Source: Acidimicrobiaceae bacterium (lineage in GTDB: Bacteria; Actinomycetota; Acidimicrobiia; Acidimicrobiales; Poriferisodalaceae). Taken from it: a stretch of 64,000 nt of DNA. A program made the position numbers and the translations under genes. Positions 49,493 to 58,591 of the stretch are shown piece by piece. The DNA is taken from positions 194,046-258,045 of the forward strand of contig PBHE01000003.1 of the NCBI GenBank assembly GCA_002719335.1. Direction: 5' to 3'. The number at the start of each line of letters is the position of its first letter. Position 1 is the stretch's first letter. The notes below the pieces were generated by a model, which was not told the DNA's origin, did no database searches, and saw only the letters and a program-made list of their open reading frames with translations.

Positions 49493-50236
49493 ATGCGCAT
49501 CGACGTTTTCACTATTTTCCCCGAAGCGGTGGAGAACATGGCTCGACTCAGCGTGTTGGGTCGAGCCCGAGACACCGGGTTAATCGACGTGCGTGTCCAC
49601 GACCTTCGAATGGCCAGCACCGACCCTCACCGAACTGTTGACGACAGGCCATTTGGAGGGGGGGCAGGGATGGTATTGAAACCTGAGCCGGCCTTTTTAG
49701 CGGTTGAAGCGGTTGAGCCTCCGCGCCCTCTTTTTCTTCTCGACCCGGGCGGACCCCAGTTCGACCAGCAGAAGGCAAACGAACTCGCCACCTTGGATGG
49801 TTTCTCACTCATGTGTGGGCGCTACGAAGGTGTCGACGACCGTATTCGCACCAATCTTGTTGACCATGAGCTCTCTGTAAGTGACGTGGTACTCGCCGGG
49901 GGAGAGTTTGCTGCGATGGTGGTGATAGAAGCCGTAACGCGACTTGTTCCCGGCGTACTCGGTAACGAGGTTTCTGTGACAGATGAAACCTTCGCCGACG
50001 GTTTACTTGAATATCCGCAGTGGACCCGACCGGCTTTGTTTCGCGAATTCGAAGTGCCTGAGATCGTTCGAAGCGGTGACCATGCGTTGGTTGGCCGCTG
50101 GCGCCGAGCCATGGCTATCGCTCGAACAGCCGATGTTCGACCTGAACTGCTCGAACGTCGCGGTGTCTCACGAGAAGAATTGCTGCTCCTCGACGAGTTC
50201 AATATAAGCGTCGATCCCCGCTTCGTTTCGGAGTGA
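49493..50236 (+). CDS. trmD: tRNA (guanine-N1)-methyltransferase TrmD
   Basis: MRIDVFTIFPEAVENM, DDRPFGGGAGMVLKPEP, LMCGRYEGVDDRI, LSVSDVVLAGGEFAAMVVIEAVTRL. Confidence 0.97.
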   Translation: MRIDVFTIFPEAVENMARLSVLGRARDTGLIDVRVHDLRMASTDPHRTVDDRPFGGGAGMVLKPEPAFLAVEAVEPPRPLFLLDPGGPQFDQQKANELATLDGFSLMCGRYEGVDDRIRTNLVDHELSVSDVVLAGGEFAAMVVIEAVTRLVPGVLGNEVSVTDETFADGLLEYPQWTRPALFREFEVPEIVRSGDHALVGRWRRAMAIARTADVRPELLERRGVSREELLLLDEFNISVDPRFVSE

Positions 50237-50318
50237 GAGGCCGGTAGCATGAAGATTCGTTCTAGCCGCGACGCCCGCAGCTTTCGCTAAAGGCCAGTCG
50301 AGGCCCTGAATAGTCGCC

Positions 50319-50334
50319 GTTCCCAATTAGGAAC
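50319..50334 (+). promoter_or_regulatory. Small stem in rplS leader
   Basis: GTTCC-CAATTA-GGAAC; weak evidence only. Confidence 0.3.
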
Positions 50335-50358
50335 CCCACCCCCAGGAGCAAGTGCGCC

Positions 50359-50703
50359 ATGCACAGCACCGATGTTGTCGATCAAGCCCACCTGAGAAGC
50401 GATCATCCGGAGTTCGGCCCCGGGGACACAGTCAAAGTTCACGTTCGAGTTGTCGAGGGAAATCGCGAGCGGACACAGATCTTTGAGGGTTACGTCATAG
50501 CCCGACGCGGCTCAGGTATCAGAGAATCCTTTACCGTCCGAAAACTCAGCTTTGGAGTAGGAGTGGAACGGACGTTTCCGCTACATGCGCCTACCGTCGC
50601 GAGAATAGAGCGCACCGCAGTTGGCGATGTGCGACGATCCAAGCTCTACTACCTGCGTGACCGCATTGGCAGAGCTGCTCGAGTAAAAGAAAAGCGCTAC
50701 TAA
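50359..50703 (+). CDS. rplS: 50S ribosomal protein L19
   Basis: [62 protein letters not shown]. Confidence 0.97.
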   Translation: MHSTDVVDQAHLRSDHPEFGPGDTVKVHVRVVEGNRERTQIFEGYVIARRGSGIRESFTVRKLSFGVGVERTFPLHAPTVARIERTAVGDVRRSKLYYLRDRIGRAARVKEKRY

Positions 50704-50723
50704 GACAAGCATTTTTTCGTTGG

Positions 50724-50933
50724 CTAACCCCGAGGTCGTCTTCGATGCCTTGCTTGCCAGCACCCGTAATGCCAGTGACGTCGAAGGTCCGGCGCGTCTA
50801 ACGGCACAGCGACCATGTGGCCAAGTCCGGGCGGAAGATCACGGTTACATCCGGGGCAAAGGTAAGTCTTCGACGCCTGATAAGGCTGAACCCGCCTTAC
50901 CTCGAATCCCTCCTCGGGCTCCAGATCAAACAC
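50724..50933 (-). CDS. Small CxxC-x25-HxxC protein (69 aa)
   Basis: MFDLEPEEGFEVRRVQPYQASKTYLCPGCNRDLPPGLGHMVAVPLDAPDLRRHWHYGCWQARHRRRPRG. Confidence 0.7.
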   Translation of the reverse strand: MFDLEPEEGFEVRRVQPYQASKTYLCPGCNRDLPPGLGHMVAVPLDAPDLRRHWHYGCWQARHRRRPRG

Positions 50934-50941
50934 ATCAGTTC

Positions 50942-51052
50942 CTATCCGAAAAGACCCCAGACGACCAGTGTCGTTGCGACCAGGGCGGCCGCGACCACCA
51001 ACACGTAGTCGGCCGTTGTTGCTTTGTGTTTCCGATACGGGTTGTAACCCAT
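50942..51052 (-). CDS. 36-aa single-TM micro-protein
   Basis: MGYNPYRKHKATTADYVLVVAAALVATTLVVWGLFG, the C-terminal part of ORF-track entry 50942..51139; hydrophobic helix after basic N-terminus. Confidence 0.6.
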   Translation of the reverse strand: MGYNPYRKHKATTADYVLVVAAALVATTLVVWGLFG

Positions 51053-51209
51053 GCTCGAAGTATGCACCGACGGCGCACTCTTGCCCCTAATGGCTATAAC
51101 TCGGGACTTGGATTTGCTCACCCTGACCCTCCGCGTCAAGTCGATGCAAAGGCGATGGGCGCGCTACAGAGTGGGCTGAAGCTCACTTGTATCGGTACCT
51201 TTCATAGAT

Positions 51210-52130
51210 GTGAATGAAGAAGCATGGCGCGAGAAAGAGTTCCGTCTGGTTTTGACTGCAGCTTCTCCGGCAACGAAGGCCGCCTACCGCAGCGACCTGA
51301 AGGGGTTCATCAACTGGAGCGAAGAGCGCGGTTGTCCGGACGCGCTAGCTGTTCAACGTAACGACGTCCGAGCTTGGGTAGCGAACGAGAGCAAGAAGAA
51401 GAAGCCGTCAGCCCCTGCGACGATCGCGCGAAAACTGTCCACGCTGCGGCGTTACTTTGGATGGCTTCTCCGAGAGGGTCATATTAAGTTGGACCCAACG
51501 GTCTATATCAGTGCTCCGAAAGGAGATACTCGACTGCCTCGAGTACTCCAACAGCGAGAGATTGACCGGCTCTTTGCCCCTGCAATACCAAAGAACCCCC
51601 TGGATTTGCGCGACCGACTGACAATCGAACTTCTCTACGGTTCGGGTCTTCGTGTCGCGGAACTTTGCGGGTTGGACATCACAAATTTGAACACCGAACG
51701 AGTGGCTCTAGAGGTGCTAGGGAAAGGCGACAAAACGCGGAACGTTCCTATGAATTCACCCAGTCGCCATCTGCTGAATCTATGGATCTCCGAAGGAAGC
51801 CAAGCCTTTGATCAGACCTACGTCTCAGGGACAAGAGACCCAACCCCACTGTTGGTGAACCGCAGAGGCAATCGACTCACCCGCAGCAATGTCCGACGGA
51901 TTCTATTGGGCCTGCTGAGAGCAAAGGGCCTAGTTGATCGATCACCACATGCTCTGCGGCACACATTTGCGACCCACCTGCTCAACGGCGGAGCGGATCT
52001 TCGAACGATTCAAGAACTACTCGGTCACGCTGACCTAGCCACCACCCAGATCTATACCCACGTGAGTCGAGAACAACTAAGAGAAGTGCATTCAAAATAT
52101 CACCCACGCGGTAAGCAGAGGGTGAACTGA
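51210..52130 (+). CDS. xerC: Tyrosine recombinase (XerC/XerD family)
   Basis: ELLYGSGLRVAELCGLD; SPHALRHTFATHLLNGGADLRTIQELLGHADLATTQIYTHVS. Confidence 0.92.
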   Translation: MNEEAWREKEFRLVLTAASPATKAAYRSDLKGFINWSEERGCPDALAVQRNDVRAWVANESKKKKPSAPATIARKLSTLRRYFGWLLREGHIKLDPTVYISAPKGDTRLPRVLQQREIDRLFAPAIPKNPLDLRDRLTIELLYGSGLRVAELCGLDITNLNTERVALEVLGKGDKTRNVPMNSPSRHLLNLWISEGSQAFDQTYVSGTRDPTPLLVNRRGNRLTRSNVRRILLGLLRAKGLVDRSPHALRHTFATHLLNGGADLRTIQELLGHADLATTQIYTHVSREQLREVHSKYHPRGKQRVN

Positions 52131-52208
52131 AGACCGCTTTATGTATTGCGTCGCTAGACTCCAACGCCGGACTCAGGTTGGGTTCGAACTGACTTACAAC
52201 TGGGACGA

Positions 52209-52269
52209 CCCCACGGTCGCCGTTTCGCAACGGTGTCGCTCTCGGCGCAGCAGACTAACCGTGGGGGGG
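52209..52269 (+). promoter_or_regulatory. Structured rpsB leader sequestering the ribosome-binding site
   Basis: Outer stem CCCCACGGT 52209-52217 / ACCGTGGGG 52258-52266; inner stem CGCCGTT-TCGC-AACGGTG 52218-52235; outer 3' arm overlaps the GGGGGGAGAG SD. Confidence 0.55.
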
Positions 52270-52277
52270 AGAGAATC

Positions 52278-53222
52278 ATGGCTGCTGTTGTAACCATGTC
52301 TGATCTGCTCAAGGCAGGCGTCCATTTTGGTCATCAGACTCGTCGCTGGAACCCAAAAATGGATCGTTACCTTTGGGGCGAACGCAACGGTATCTACATC
52401 ATTGATCTTGAGCAGACAATAGGTCTGCTCGACGCTGCGTACACGTTCGTTCGCGACACGGTCGCCAAAGGCGGAACGGTGCTTTTCGTTGGCACAAAAA
52501 AACAGGCACAAGATCCGATCGAAACCTACGCCAAAGCGTCAGGGATGCCCTACGTGAACCAACGATGGTTAGGCGGCATGCTGACCAACTTCCGAACGAT
52601 TAGGGGTCGCGTCGACAAGATGCTCGAATACGAGCGCATGCAGGCAGCTGGCGACTTTGACAACATGCCAAAGAAAGAAGCCCTGCTGCTCGGCAGAGAA
52701 CTCGCCAAACTTCAACGAAATCTTGATGGTCTTCGCAACATGGACAAGCTCCCCCAAGCCGTGTTCGTTTTGGATACCCCAAAGGAACACATTGCCGTAG
52801 CGGAAGCGAATCGTCTCAAACTTCCTGTCGTTGCAGTTGCGGACTCAAACAGCGACCCGGACTTTATTGACTACGTCATTCCAGGTAACGACGACGCAAT
52901 TCGAAGCACCGAGCTACTCACGCGGGTTGTGGCCGATGCAGTTCGAGAGGGCCGTTACATAGCAGAAAACAAAGGCGTAGTCGTCAGTTCTTCTGGTGAA
53001 CGCAGCCCTGAACAAGAGGCTCGCGTATCTGCAGAGCAAGCAGAGGCAGCTCAGAAAACGCTCGCCGAAGCCGCCGCTCGTGAGGCCCGAATTGCGGCGG
53101 AACAAGCGGCATTGGCGACACCCGTGGTTGATCCCCCAGCAGAAGCAGCCGCGGATGTAGATGACGTTCCGACCGAAGAAACTTCGATCGAAGAGCCTTC
53201 CGAAACCCCCGAAGAGAACTAA
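52278..53222 (+). CDS. rpsB: 30S ribosomal protein S2
   Basis: [44 protein letters not shown] 52278 after GGGGGGAGAG. Confidence 0.98.
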   Translation: MAAVVTMSDLLKAGVHFGHQTRRWNPKMDRYLWGERNGIYIIDLEQTIGLLDAAYTFVRDTVAKGGTVLFVGTKKQAQDPIETYAKASGMPYVNQRWLGGMLTNFRTIRGRVDKMLEYERMQAAGDFDNMPKKEALLLGRELAKLQRNLDGLRNMDKLPQAVFVLDTPKEHIAVAEANRLKLPVVAVADSNSDPDFIDYVIPGNDDAIRSTELLTRVVADAVREGRYIAENKGVVVSSSGERSPEQEARVSAEQAEAAQKTLAEAAAREARIAAEQAALATPVVDPPAEAAADVDDVPTEETSIEEPSETPEEN

Positions 53223-53259
53223 CCGACTAGAAACCAATCAAAGAGGTACATCAGACCCC

Positions 53260-54054
53260 ATGGCAGACTTCTCCGCCAAGGACGTTCAGGCCCTTCGTCG
53301 CACAACTGGCGCAGGCATGATGGATGCTAAGAAGGCACTTGTTCAAAACGACGGAGATGCTGAAGCTGCTGCTCACTGGCTAAGAGAAACAGGCATCGCT
53401 AAAAGCGCGCGTCGCTCCGATCGAGACAACAGCGAAGGCATTGTCGTAGCTCGCGTTGAGGGTGACGTCGCTGCGATCCTCGAGCTGAAGTGCGAAACCG
53501 ATTTCGTGGCCAAATCCGACCAATTCGGGGAGCTAGCTGAATCGCTTCTCGCCTCGGTGCTTGCCCAAGGAGAGGATGCTGTTTCTCAAGACTCAAGCGA
53601 ACTTGAGAATCTGAGAATTACTCTGAAAGAGAACATCGACCTCGGCCAAGTAGTTCGATATGAATCAAACGAAGGATCTGTGCTTGATGCCTACGTTCAC
53701 CAACAGAACGGCAGAGGAGTTAACGCCGTGCTAGTTGAAATCCATGACGGCACTCAAGAAGTCGCGCACGACGTGGCCCTCCATATAGCAAGCAGTAGAC
53801 CCAAATATCTAACCCGAGAAGATGTTCCCGTTGACGTTGTCGCTGCGGAACGCGAAACCTTAGAAAACATCACTCGAAACGAGGGCAAACCGGACCAGGC
53901 GATCGAAAAGATCGTCGACGGACGAATGTCGGGCTTCTTTAGAGACACGGCGTTACTTGAACAAAAGTTTGTCAAAGACGAAAAGCTTGGTGTCACCGAC
54001 CTACTGGGTACAGCAACGGTAAGTCGATTCGCTCAAGTGGAAATAGGCAACTGA
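53260..54054 (+). CDS. tsf: Elongation factor Ts
   Basis: MADFSAKDVQALRRTTGAGMMDAKKALVQNDGDAEAAAHWLRETGIAKSARR. Confidence 0.98.
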   Translation: MADFSAKDVQALRRTTGAGMMDAKKALVQNDGDAEAAAHWLRETGIAKSARRSDRDNSEGIVVARVEGDVAAILELKCETDFVAKSDQFGELAESLLASVLAQGEDAVSQDSSELENLRITLKENIDLGQVVRYESNEGSVLDAYVHQQNGRGVNAVLVEIHDGTQEVAHDVALHIASSRPKYLTREDVPVDVVAAERETLENITRNEGKPDQAIEKIVDGRMSGFFRDTALLEQKFVKDEKLGVTDLLGTATVSRFAQVEIGN

Positions 54055-54055
54055 C

Positions 54056-54802
54056 GTGTCGGAGCGAACTCGGCGCTGGGAGGGCGAAAGCCCCTGGAAG
54101 CGGGTCGTCCTCAAGCTTTCTGGTGAAGCGCTCGCCGACCCTTTCGCTGACAACATCAGCAGCGAGATTCTTCGAGGCTTGGCCGCGGAGATTGCATCGG
54201 TTCGCGACCAGCACGACATAGATATCGCCATCGTGGTGGGCGGAGGCAATATCTGGAGAGGAATGTCCGGCTCAGACGGCGGCATGGACCGAGCGCAATC
54301 TGACCATATGGGCATGCTTGCTACCGTGATCAACGCCATAGCTCTGCAGGACGCTCTTGAAAGAGCAGAAGTACCTACGCGAGTTATGACTGCGATCGGT
54401 ATGGCCCAGATCGCGGAGCCCTATATTCGACGCAGGGCCGTGCGGCACCTTGAAAAGGGACGAGTTGTGATCTTCGCAGCTGGCACAGGCAACCCATTCT
54501 TTACGACCGACACCGCCGCAGCACTCCGCGCCGTTGAAATTGACGCGGATGCAGTCCTCAAGGGCACCCACTCTGGAGTCGACGGCGTTTACACCGCGGA
54601 TCCCAAAATTGAACCAGAAGCCACGCTGCTTCAAGAAGTGTCTTTCCTTGATGTTCTCTCTCAAGAATTAGCGGTCATGGATAGCGCAGCGATAGCAGTG
54701 TGCAAGGACAACCGAATGCCGATTGTGGTTTTTGACCTGATGACGCGCGGGAATTTCGAGTCCATCCTGGGTGGTGCTGGGATCGGTACGCTGGTCAGGT
54801 GA
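54056..54802 (+). CDS. pyrH: UMP kinase
   Basis: WKRVVLKLSGEALAD, VVGGGNIWRG, DHMGMLATVINAIALQDALE, GTHSGVDGVYTADPK. Confidence 0.97.
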   Translation: MSERTRRWEGESPWKRVVLKLSGEALADPFADNISSEILRGLAAEIASVRDQHDIDIAIVVGGGNIWRGMSGSDGGMDRAQSDHMGMLATVINAIALQDALERAEVPTRVMTAIGMAQIAEPYIRRRAVRHLEKGRVVIFAAGTGNPFFTTDTAAALRAVEIDADAVLKGTHSGVDGVYTADPKIEPEATLLQEVSFLDVLSQELAVMDSAAIAVCKDNRMPIVVFDLMTRGNFESILGGAGIGTLVR

Positions 54803-55365
54803 GCGAGTTCGCCCAAGAAATATGTGATGATGCCCGAGAACGGATGCAACGGGCCGTGGAACACACGCAAACTGAGTATGCGACTGTCCGCACAGGTCGG
54901 GCGACCCCTGCGCTCGTCGAAAAGTTGAAGGTGAACTACTACGGTGTCGAGGTGCCTCTCCAGCAATTAGCGGGCTTCTCAGTTCCAGAAGCGCGTGTTC
55001 TGGTCGTCCAGCCTTTTGATCGAGGCTCGATGGACGCGATATCGAAGGCTCTCATGAACTCGGATCTAGGCATTAATCCAAGCAACGATGGAGAGGTGTT
55101 GCGTCTAGTTTTTCCGCCTTTGACCGAAGAACGGCGACGGGATCTGGTACGAGTGGTCAAACAGATGGCAGAGGACGGTCGCGTCGCCGTCCGCAACCTT
55201 CGGCGATCCGCACGCCAGGACTTAGATGCACTCGAAAAAGATAAAGAAATATCGTCTGATGACAAAGAACGTTTCAGCAAGGAACTTGACCGCTTTACCC
55301 AAAACGCAGTCAACGAAATTGATCGCGCTCTCAATGCCAAGGAGCAGGAGCTGCTTGAAATTTGA
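54799..55365 (+). CDS. frr: Ribosome recycling factor
   Basis: RTGRATPALVEKLKVNYYGVEVPLQQLA, LGINPSNDGEVLRLVFPPLTEERRRDLVRVVK. Confidence 0.98.
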   Translation: MSEFAQEICDDARERMQRAVEHTQTEYATVRTGRATPALVEKLKVNYYGVEVPLQQLAGFSVPEARVLVVQPFDRGSMDAISKALMNSDLGINPSNDGEVLRLVFPPLTEERRRDLVRVVKQMAEDGRVAVRNLRRSARQDLDALEKDKEISSDDKERFSKELDRFTQNAVNEIDRALNAKEQELLEI

Positions 55366-57410
55366 GTCAGGAGTCAGGAGTCGACATGCCAGATAGCGAC
55401 GCTGATGATATTGAACGCCGGCGCCATGAAGAGATCCCTGACGAGACTGACTCTGAACCACTGTTGTCGTTTGACTTCGATGAGACCCCGATACCTCATT
55501 GGTCAGAACCTGGATCCGGAGAACGGCCAGATGGAGGAGAACGCCCGGATCCACCGGAGGTAGATGTTCCATCGCGCCGCGGTTCGAGACTTTTCCCTCA
55601 ACTTCCCGATGACCCACACCTCGTCGACACTTCAGATACGGGTCTCATCGACGTTTTGCGCTCAGACACCATTCCGACGCTTGCACCCGCGGGCGAAGTG
55701 GAGCGATTCGATACCGGGCCGATAGATGTAGACGGTGTAGCACCCGCCGCGGGTGATACTACCGAAGCAGTCTCCGACTCGTATGAGGACGAATACTCCC
55801 AATCAGAACTTTCAACTGACGATCTATTCCACGAATCACTTTTTGAAGATGAGGATCCATTCGACGTATCAGCATTTGAGGATGCCCCCATAATTGGTCG
55901 TGGAGAGGAGGGTGAAACGCCGCACGTCGAGACTGGAACGACGAATCAACTCGTGGGAGAATTGGAAGATAAGAGCGACCTGGCAGCGGTACGTGACGAT
56001 CTCCTAGAAGTTGACTCCGACGGGGCCACCAGCCGGACTTCATTGCCTGATGATCGAGAAGAAGCCAGTTCATCGCCTGTGTCAGACGTTGTATCCAAAC
56101 CTGGAAACGACCCGGATCCCTCAGATATCTCGGACCTCGAGAATCTTGGCACCGACAACGATTTATTTGCGGATGAGCCCACCACAGAATTGGTTCTCGA
56201 AGACGAAGAGCAGTCAGCCGAGGTTGAAATAACAAAATCGGACAGTCTGAACGAGTTTGCCTCTTCTGAGCGCTCTCCCACAACGCCCGAAGAAGAACCG
56301 CCGCAAGGTGAGTTGCGGCAACCACCTCGCGTCATTGAGCTCTTTGACACTCCGCCGAGTCAACGCGCGATGGCTCGCAGTTCGCTTGCCGACGTTGAGG
56401 CTAATGCCGATAAAGAACACCGCCCCGACAACGTAGGAGAAGACGGTGATGAATTAGCCCATCTCGGTGGTCCAGCACCGCATTGGCGAGAAGATCGACG
56501 AGACTACGAGGAGCCAGACAAAGTGAGTGAAGACGACCGAGTGGTCACACATAGCGGAAGTAAAAGTGACGGAGTTAGTTCGCCCAAGCGATCGACGGGC
56601 CGCAACCTTCCCGTAGCCATTGCGGTCGGTTTGGGTCTCGGGGCAGCTTTCTTCGGATTGCTCAAAGTCGGACCATGGGCAGTGCTTTGCATGGTGATAT
56701 TGGCTTTGGGTTTCGCGGTCACAGAGTTCTTCGCCTCGGCTCAGAACCTTGGGTACCGCCCCGCCACCCTGGTCGGAACGGCAGCAGTTGTAGGGTTGTC
56801 TCTTGGCGCTTACCACAGAGGCTATGAGGCCTACCCGGTTGTATTAGGCCTCACGGTGTTGACTGGAATGTGTTGGTTCCTCTTCGACGTTGATTCCGAA
56901 CACGTGACAGCGAACCTGGCAGTGACCTTGCTCGGCGTTGGTTGGGTTGGCGGTCTCGGCTCCTTTGCTGCCTTGATTCTCGCCCAACCGAACGGTGACG
57001 CGGTTCTAATCGGCGCCGTGATCGGGACGGTGGCTTATGACGTCGGTGGCTATGTCATTGGCAGTACTACCGGGCAATCCAAACTCGCCCCACGCGTCAG
57101 TCCAAACAAGACCTATGAAGGGTTGCTCGGCGGCATGATGCTGTCGACAGTTGTCACCACTTTGGTGTTGAATCGGTTCCCCGGAATTCATCCATGGTCG
57201 CAATCGATGATGGACTGCCTATGGCTTGGGTTGGCGATCGCGGTCATTGCCCCAATCGGGGATCTGGCTCAATCAATGATTAAACGAGATATGGGAGTGA
57301 AAGACATGGGAACGCTTCTTCCCGGCCACGGTGGTGTCTTCGATCGCTTCGATGCTTTGTTGTTCGTGCTTCCCACGGCTTTCTTCGTCGCCGACTTAGT
57401 TCTCGGCTGA
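55362..57410 (+). CDS. cdsA: Phosphatidate cytidylyltransferase with very long acidic N-terminal extension
   Basis: C-terminal TM domain with SPNKTYEGLLGGMMLSTVV and GDLAQSMIKRDMGVKDMGTLLPGHGGVFDRFDALLFVLP; ~400 aa D/E/S/P-rich N-terminus. Confidence 0.95.
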   Translation: MSQESGVDMPDSDADDIERRRHEEIPDETDSEPLLSFDFDETPIPHWSEPGSGERPDGGERPDPPEVDVPSRRGSRLFPQLPDDPHLVDTSDTGLIDVLRSDTIPTLAPAGEVERFDTGPIDVDGVAPAAGDTTEAVSDSYEDEYSQSELSTDDLFHESLFEDEDPFDVSAFEDAPIIGRGEEGETPHVETGTTNQLVGELEDKSDLAAVRDDLLEVDSDGATSRTSLPDDREEASSSPVSDVVSKPGNDPDPSDISDLENLGTDNDLFADEPTTELVLEDEEQSAEVEITKSDSLNEFASSERSPTTPEEEPPQGELRQPPRVIELFDTPPSQRAMARSSLADVEANADKEHRPDNVGEDGDELAHLGGPAPHWREDRRDYEEPDKVSEDDRVVTHSGSKSDGVSSPKRSTGRNLPVAIAVGLGLGAAFFGLLKVGPWAVLCMVILALGFAVTEFFASAQNLGYRPATLVGTAAVVGLSLGAYHRGYEAYPVVLGLTVLTGMCWFLFDVDSEHVTANLAVTLLGVGWVGGLGSFAALILAQPNGDAVLIGAVIGTVAYDVGGYVIGSTTGQSKLAPRVSPNKTYEGLLGGMMLSTVVTTLVLNRFPGIHPWSQSMMDCLWLGLAIAVIAPIGDLAQSMIKRDMGVKDMGTLLPGHGGVFDRFDALLFVLPTAFFVADLVLG

Positions 57411-57421
57411 AAGGTATGTGA

Positions 57422-58591
57422 GTGACTACGGTCGCGGTTCTAGGGGCTACTGGCTCAATTGGTTCTCAAACCGCTGACGTTGTTCGAGCCGAACCTGATC
57501 GCTTCGAGATCACCGCCCTAGCGGCCTGGTCATCGATCGACCGACTCATCGCGCAGGCACAGGAATTTCGTCCTGATGCCGTAGCAATTGGTGAATCAGG
57601 CTTAGCTGGCCGACTCAAGGCCGAAGTGCCTGCTGGTACGGAGGTCTTGGTTGGTGAGGCCGGCTTTGAAGAACTGGCGACCCGCGCCGACGTGGTTGTC
57701 AACGGAGTGGTCGGATTTGCTGGCCTGGGAGTGACACTCGCGGCTCTGAGTTCGGGTAGACGGCTTGCCTTGGCCAATAAGGAAAGCCTCATAGCTGCAG
57801 GTCCTTTGGTAAGACCGCTTCGTTTGGTGCCAGGTGCCGAATTAATTCCCGTAGACAGTGAGCACTGTGCGTTACATCAGTGCCTGCGATCCGACAACAG
57901 CGTCGACTCCCCGCGCCATCTGGAAAAGCTGCTACTCACAGCGAGCGGTGGACCCTTCAGAGGTAGTAATTCAGCAGACCTTAAAGAGGTCACCGTCGAA
58001 CAAGCACTTGACCATCCGACCTGGTCCATGGGCCCCAAGATCACGGTCGATTCGTCGACGCTTATGAACAAAGGCCTGGAAGTAATAGAAGCCCATGAGC
58101 TTTTTGACGTCCCGTACGAAAAAATAGATGTCGTGGTGCACCCAGAGTCGATTGTTCATTCAATGGCCACCTTCACCGATGGCGCAACTATCGCGCAGTT
58201 GTCCGAACCCGATATGAGATTGCCGATCGGCTACGCGCTCGCGTACCCGGACCGAATCCGCACTCCCTTTGGTGCCATTGATTGGAGTGAGATCAAGTCG
58301 CTTCACTTCGAACCACCCGACCGAAAAACCTTCCGATGTCTTGACCTGGCATATGCGGTTGGCCGAATCGGAGGTACAGCCCCCGCGTGGATGAACGGAG
58401 CGAATGAAGCAGCGGTGGCGGCGTTCTTAAGTGGAACCATTTCATGGTCGGAAATAGCGCCATCAATAGAAAGGGCGCTGGAACATCATGATGGCGCGCC
58501 GGCTGATTCGGTTGAGGCCATCGTGCGAGCAGACCATCGTGGTCGCGAGTGCGTTCAGTCGCAAGGTGCCCATCGGGGTTCTGGTGTCTGA
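57422..58591 (+). CDS. dxr: 1-deoxy-D-xylulose 5-phosphate reductoisomerase
   Basis: VAVLGATGSIGSQTADVV, ALANKESLIAAGPLV, IPVDSEHCALHQCL, LTASGGPFRG, SSTLMNKGLEVIEAHELF. Confidence 0.97.
   Translation: MTTVAVLGATGSIGSQTADVVRAEPDRFEITALAAWSSIDRLIAQAQEFRPDAVAIGESGLAGRLKAEVPAGTEVLVGEAGFEELATRADVVVNGVVGFAGLGVTLAALSSGRRLALANKESLIAAGPLVRPLRLVPGAELIPVDSEHCALHQCLRSDNSVDSPRHLEKLLLTASGGPFRGSNSADLKEVTVEQALDHPTWSMGPKITVDSSTLMNKGLEVIEAHELFDVPYEKIDVVVHPESIVHSMATFTDGATIAQLSEPDMRLPIGYALAYPDRIRTPFGAIDWSEIKSLHFEPPDRKTFRCLDLAYAVGRIGGTAPAWMNGANEAAVAAFLSGTISWSEIAPSIERALEHHDGAPADSVEAIVRADHRGRECVQSQGAHRGSGV

Noticed and set aside
51210-52130. Tyrosine recombinase as evidence for an integrative element
   Set aside because: It sits in core synteny next to rpsB, has XerC-type motifs and no att-like repeats, tRNA or cargo; most likely the housekeeping Xer protein.
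52190-52200. GGTTCGAACT as a possible tRNA T-arm
   Set aside because: No matching acceptor, D-arm or anticodon stem around it; belongs to the rpsB upstream region.
55759-56325. 188-aa minus-strand ORF within the cdsA N-terminal extension
   Set aside because: Low-complexity antisense frame. The plus-strand frame is continuous with the CdsA catalytic domain.
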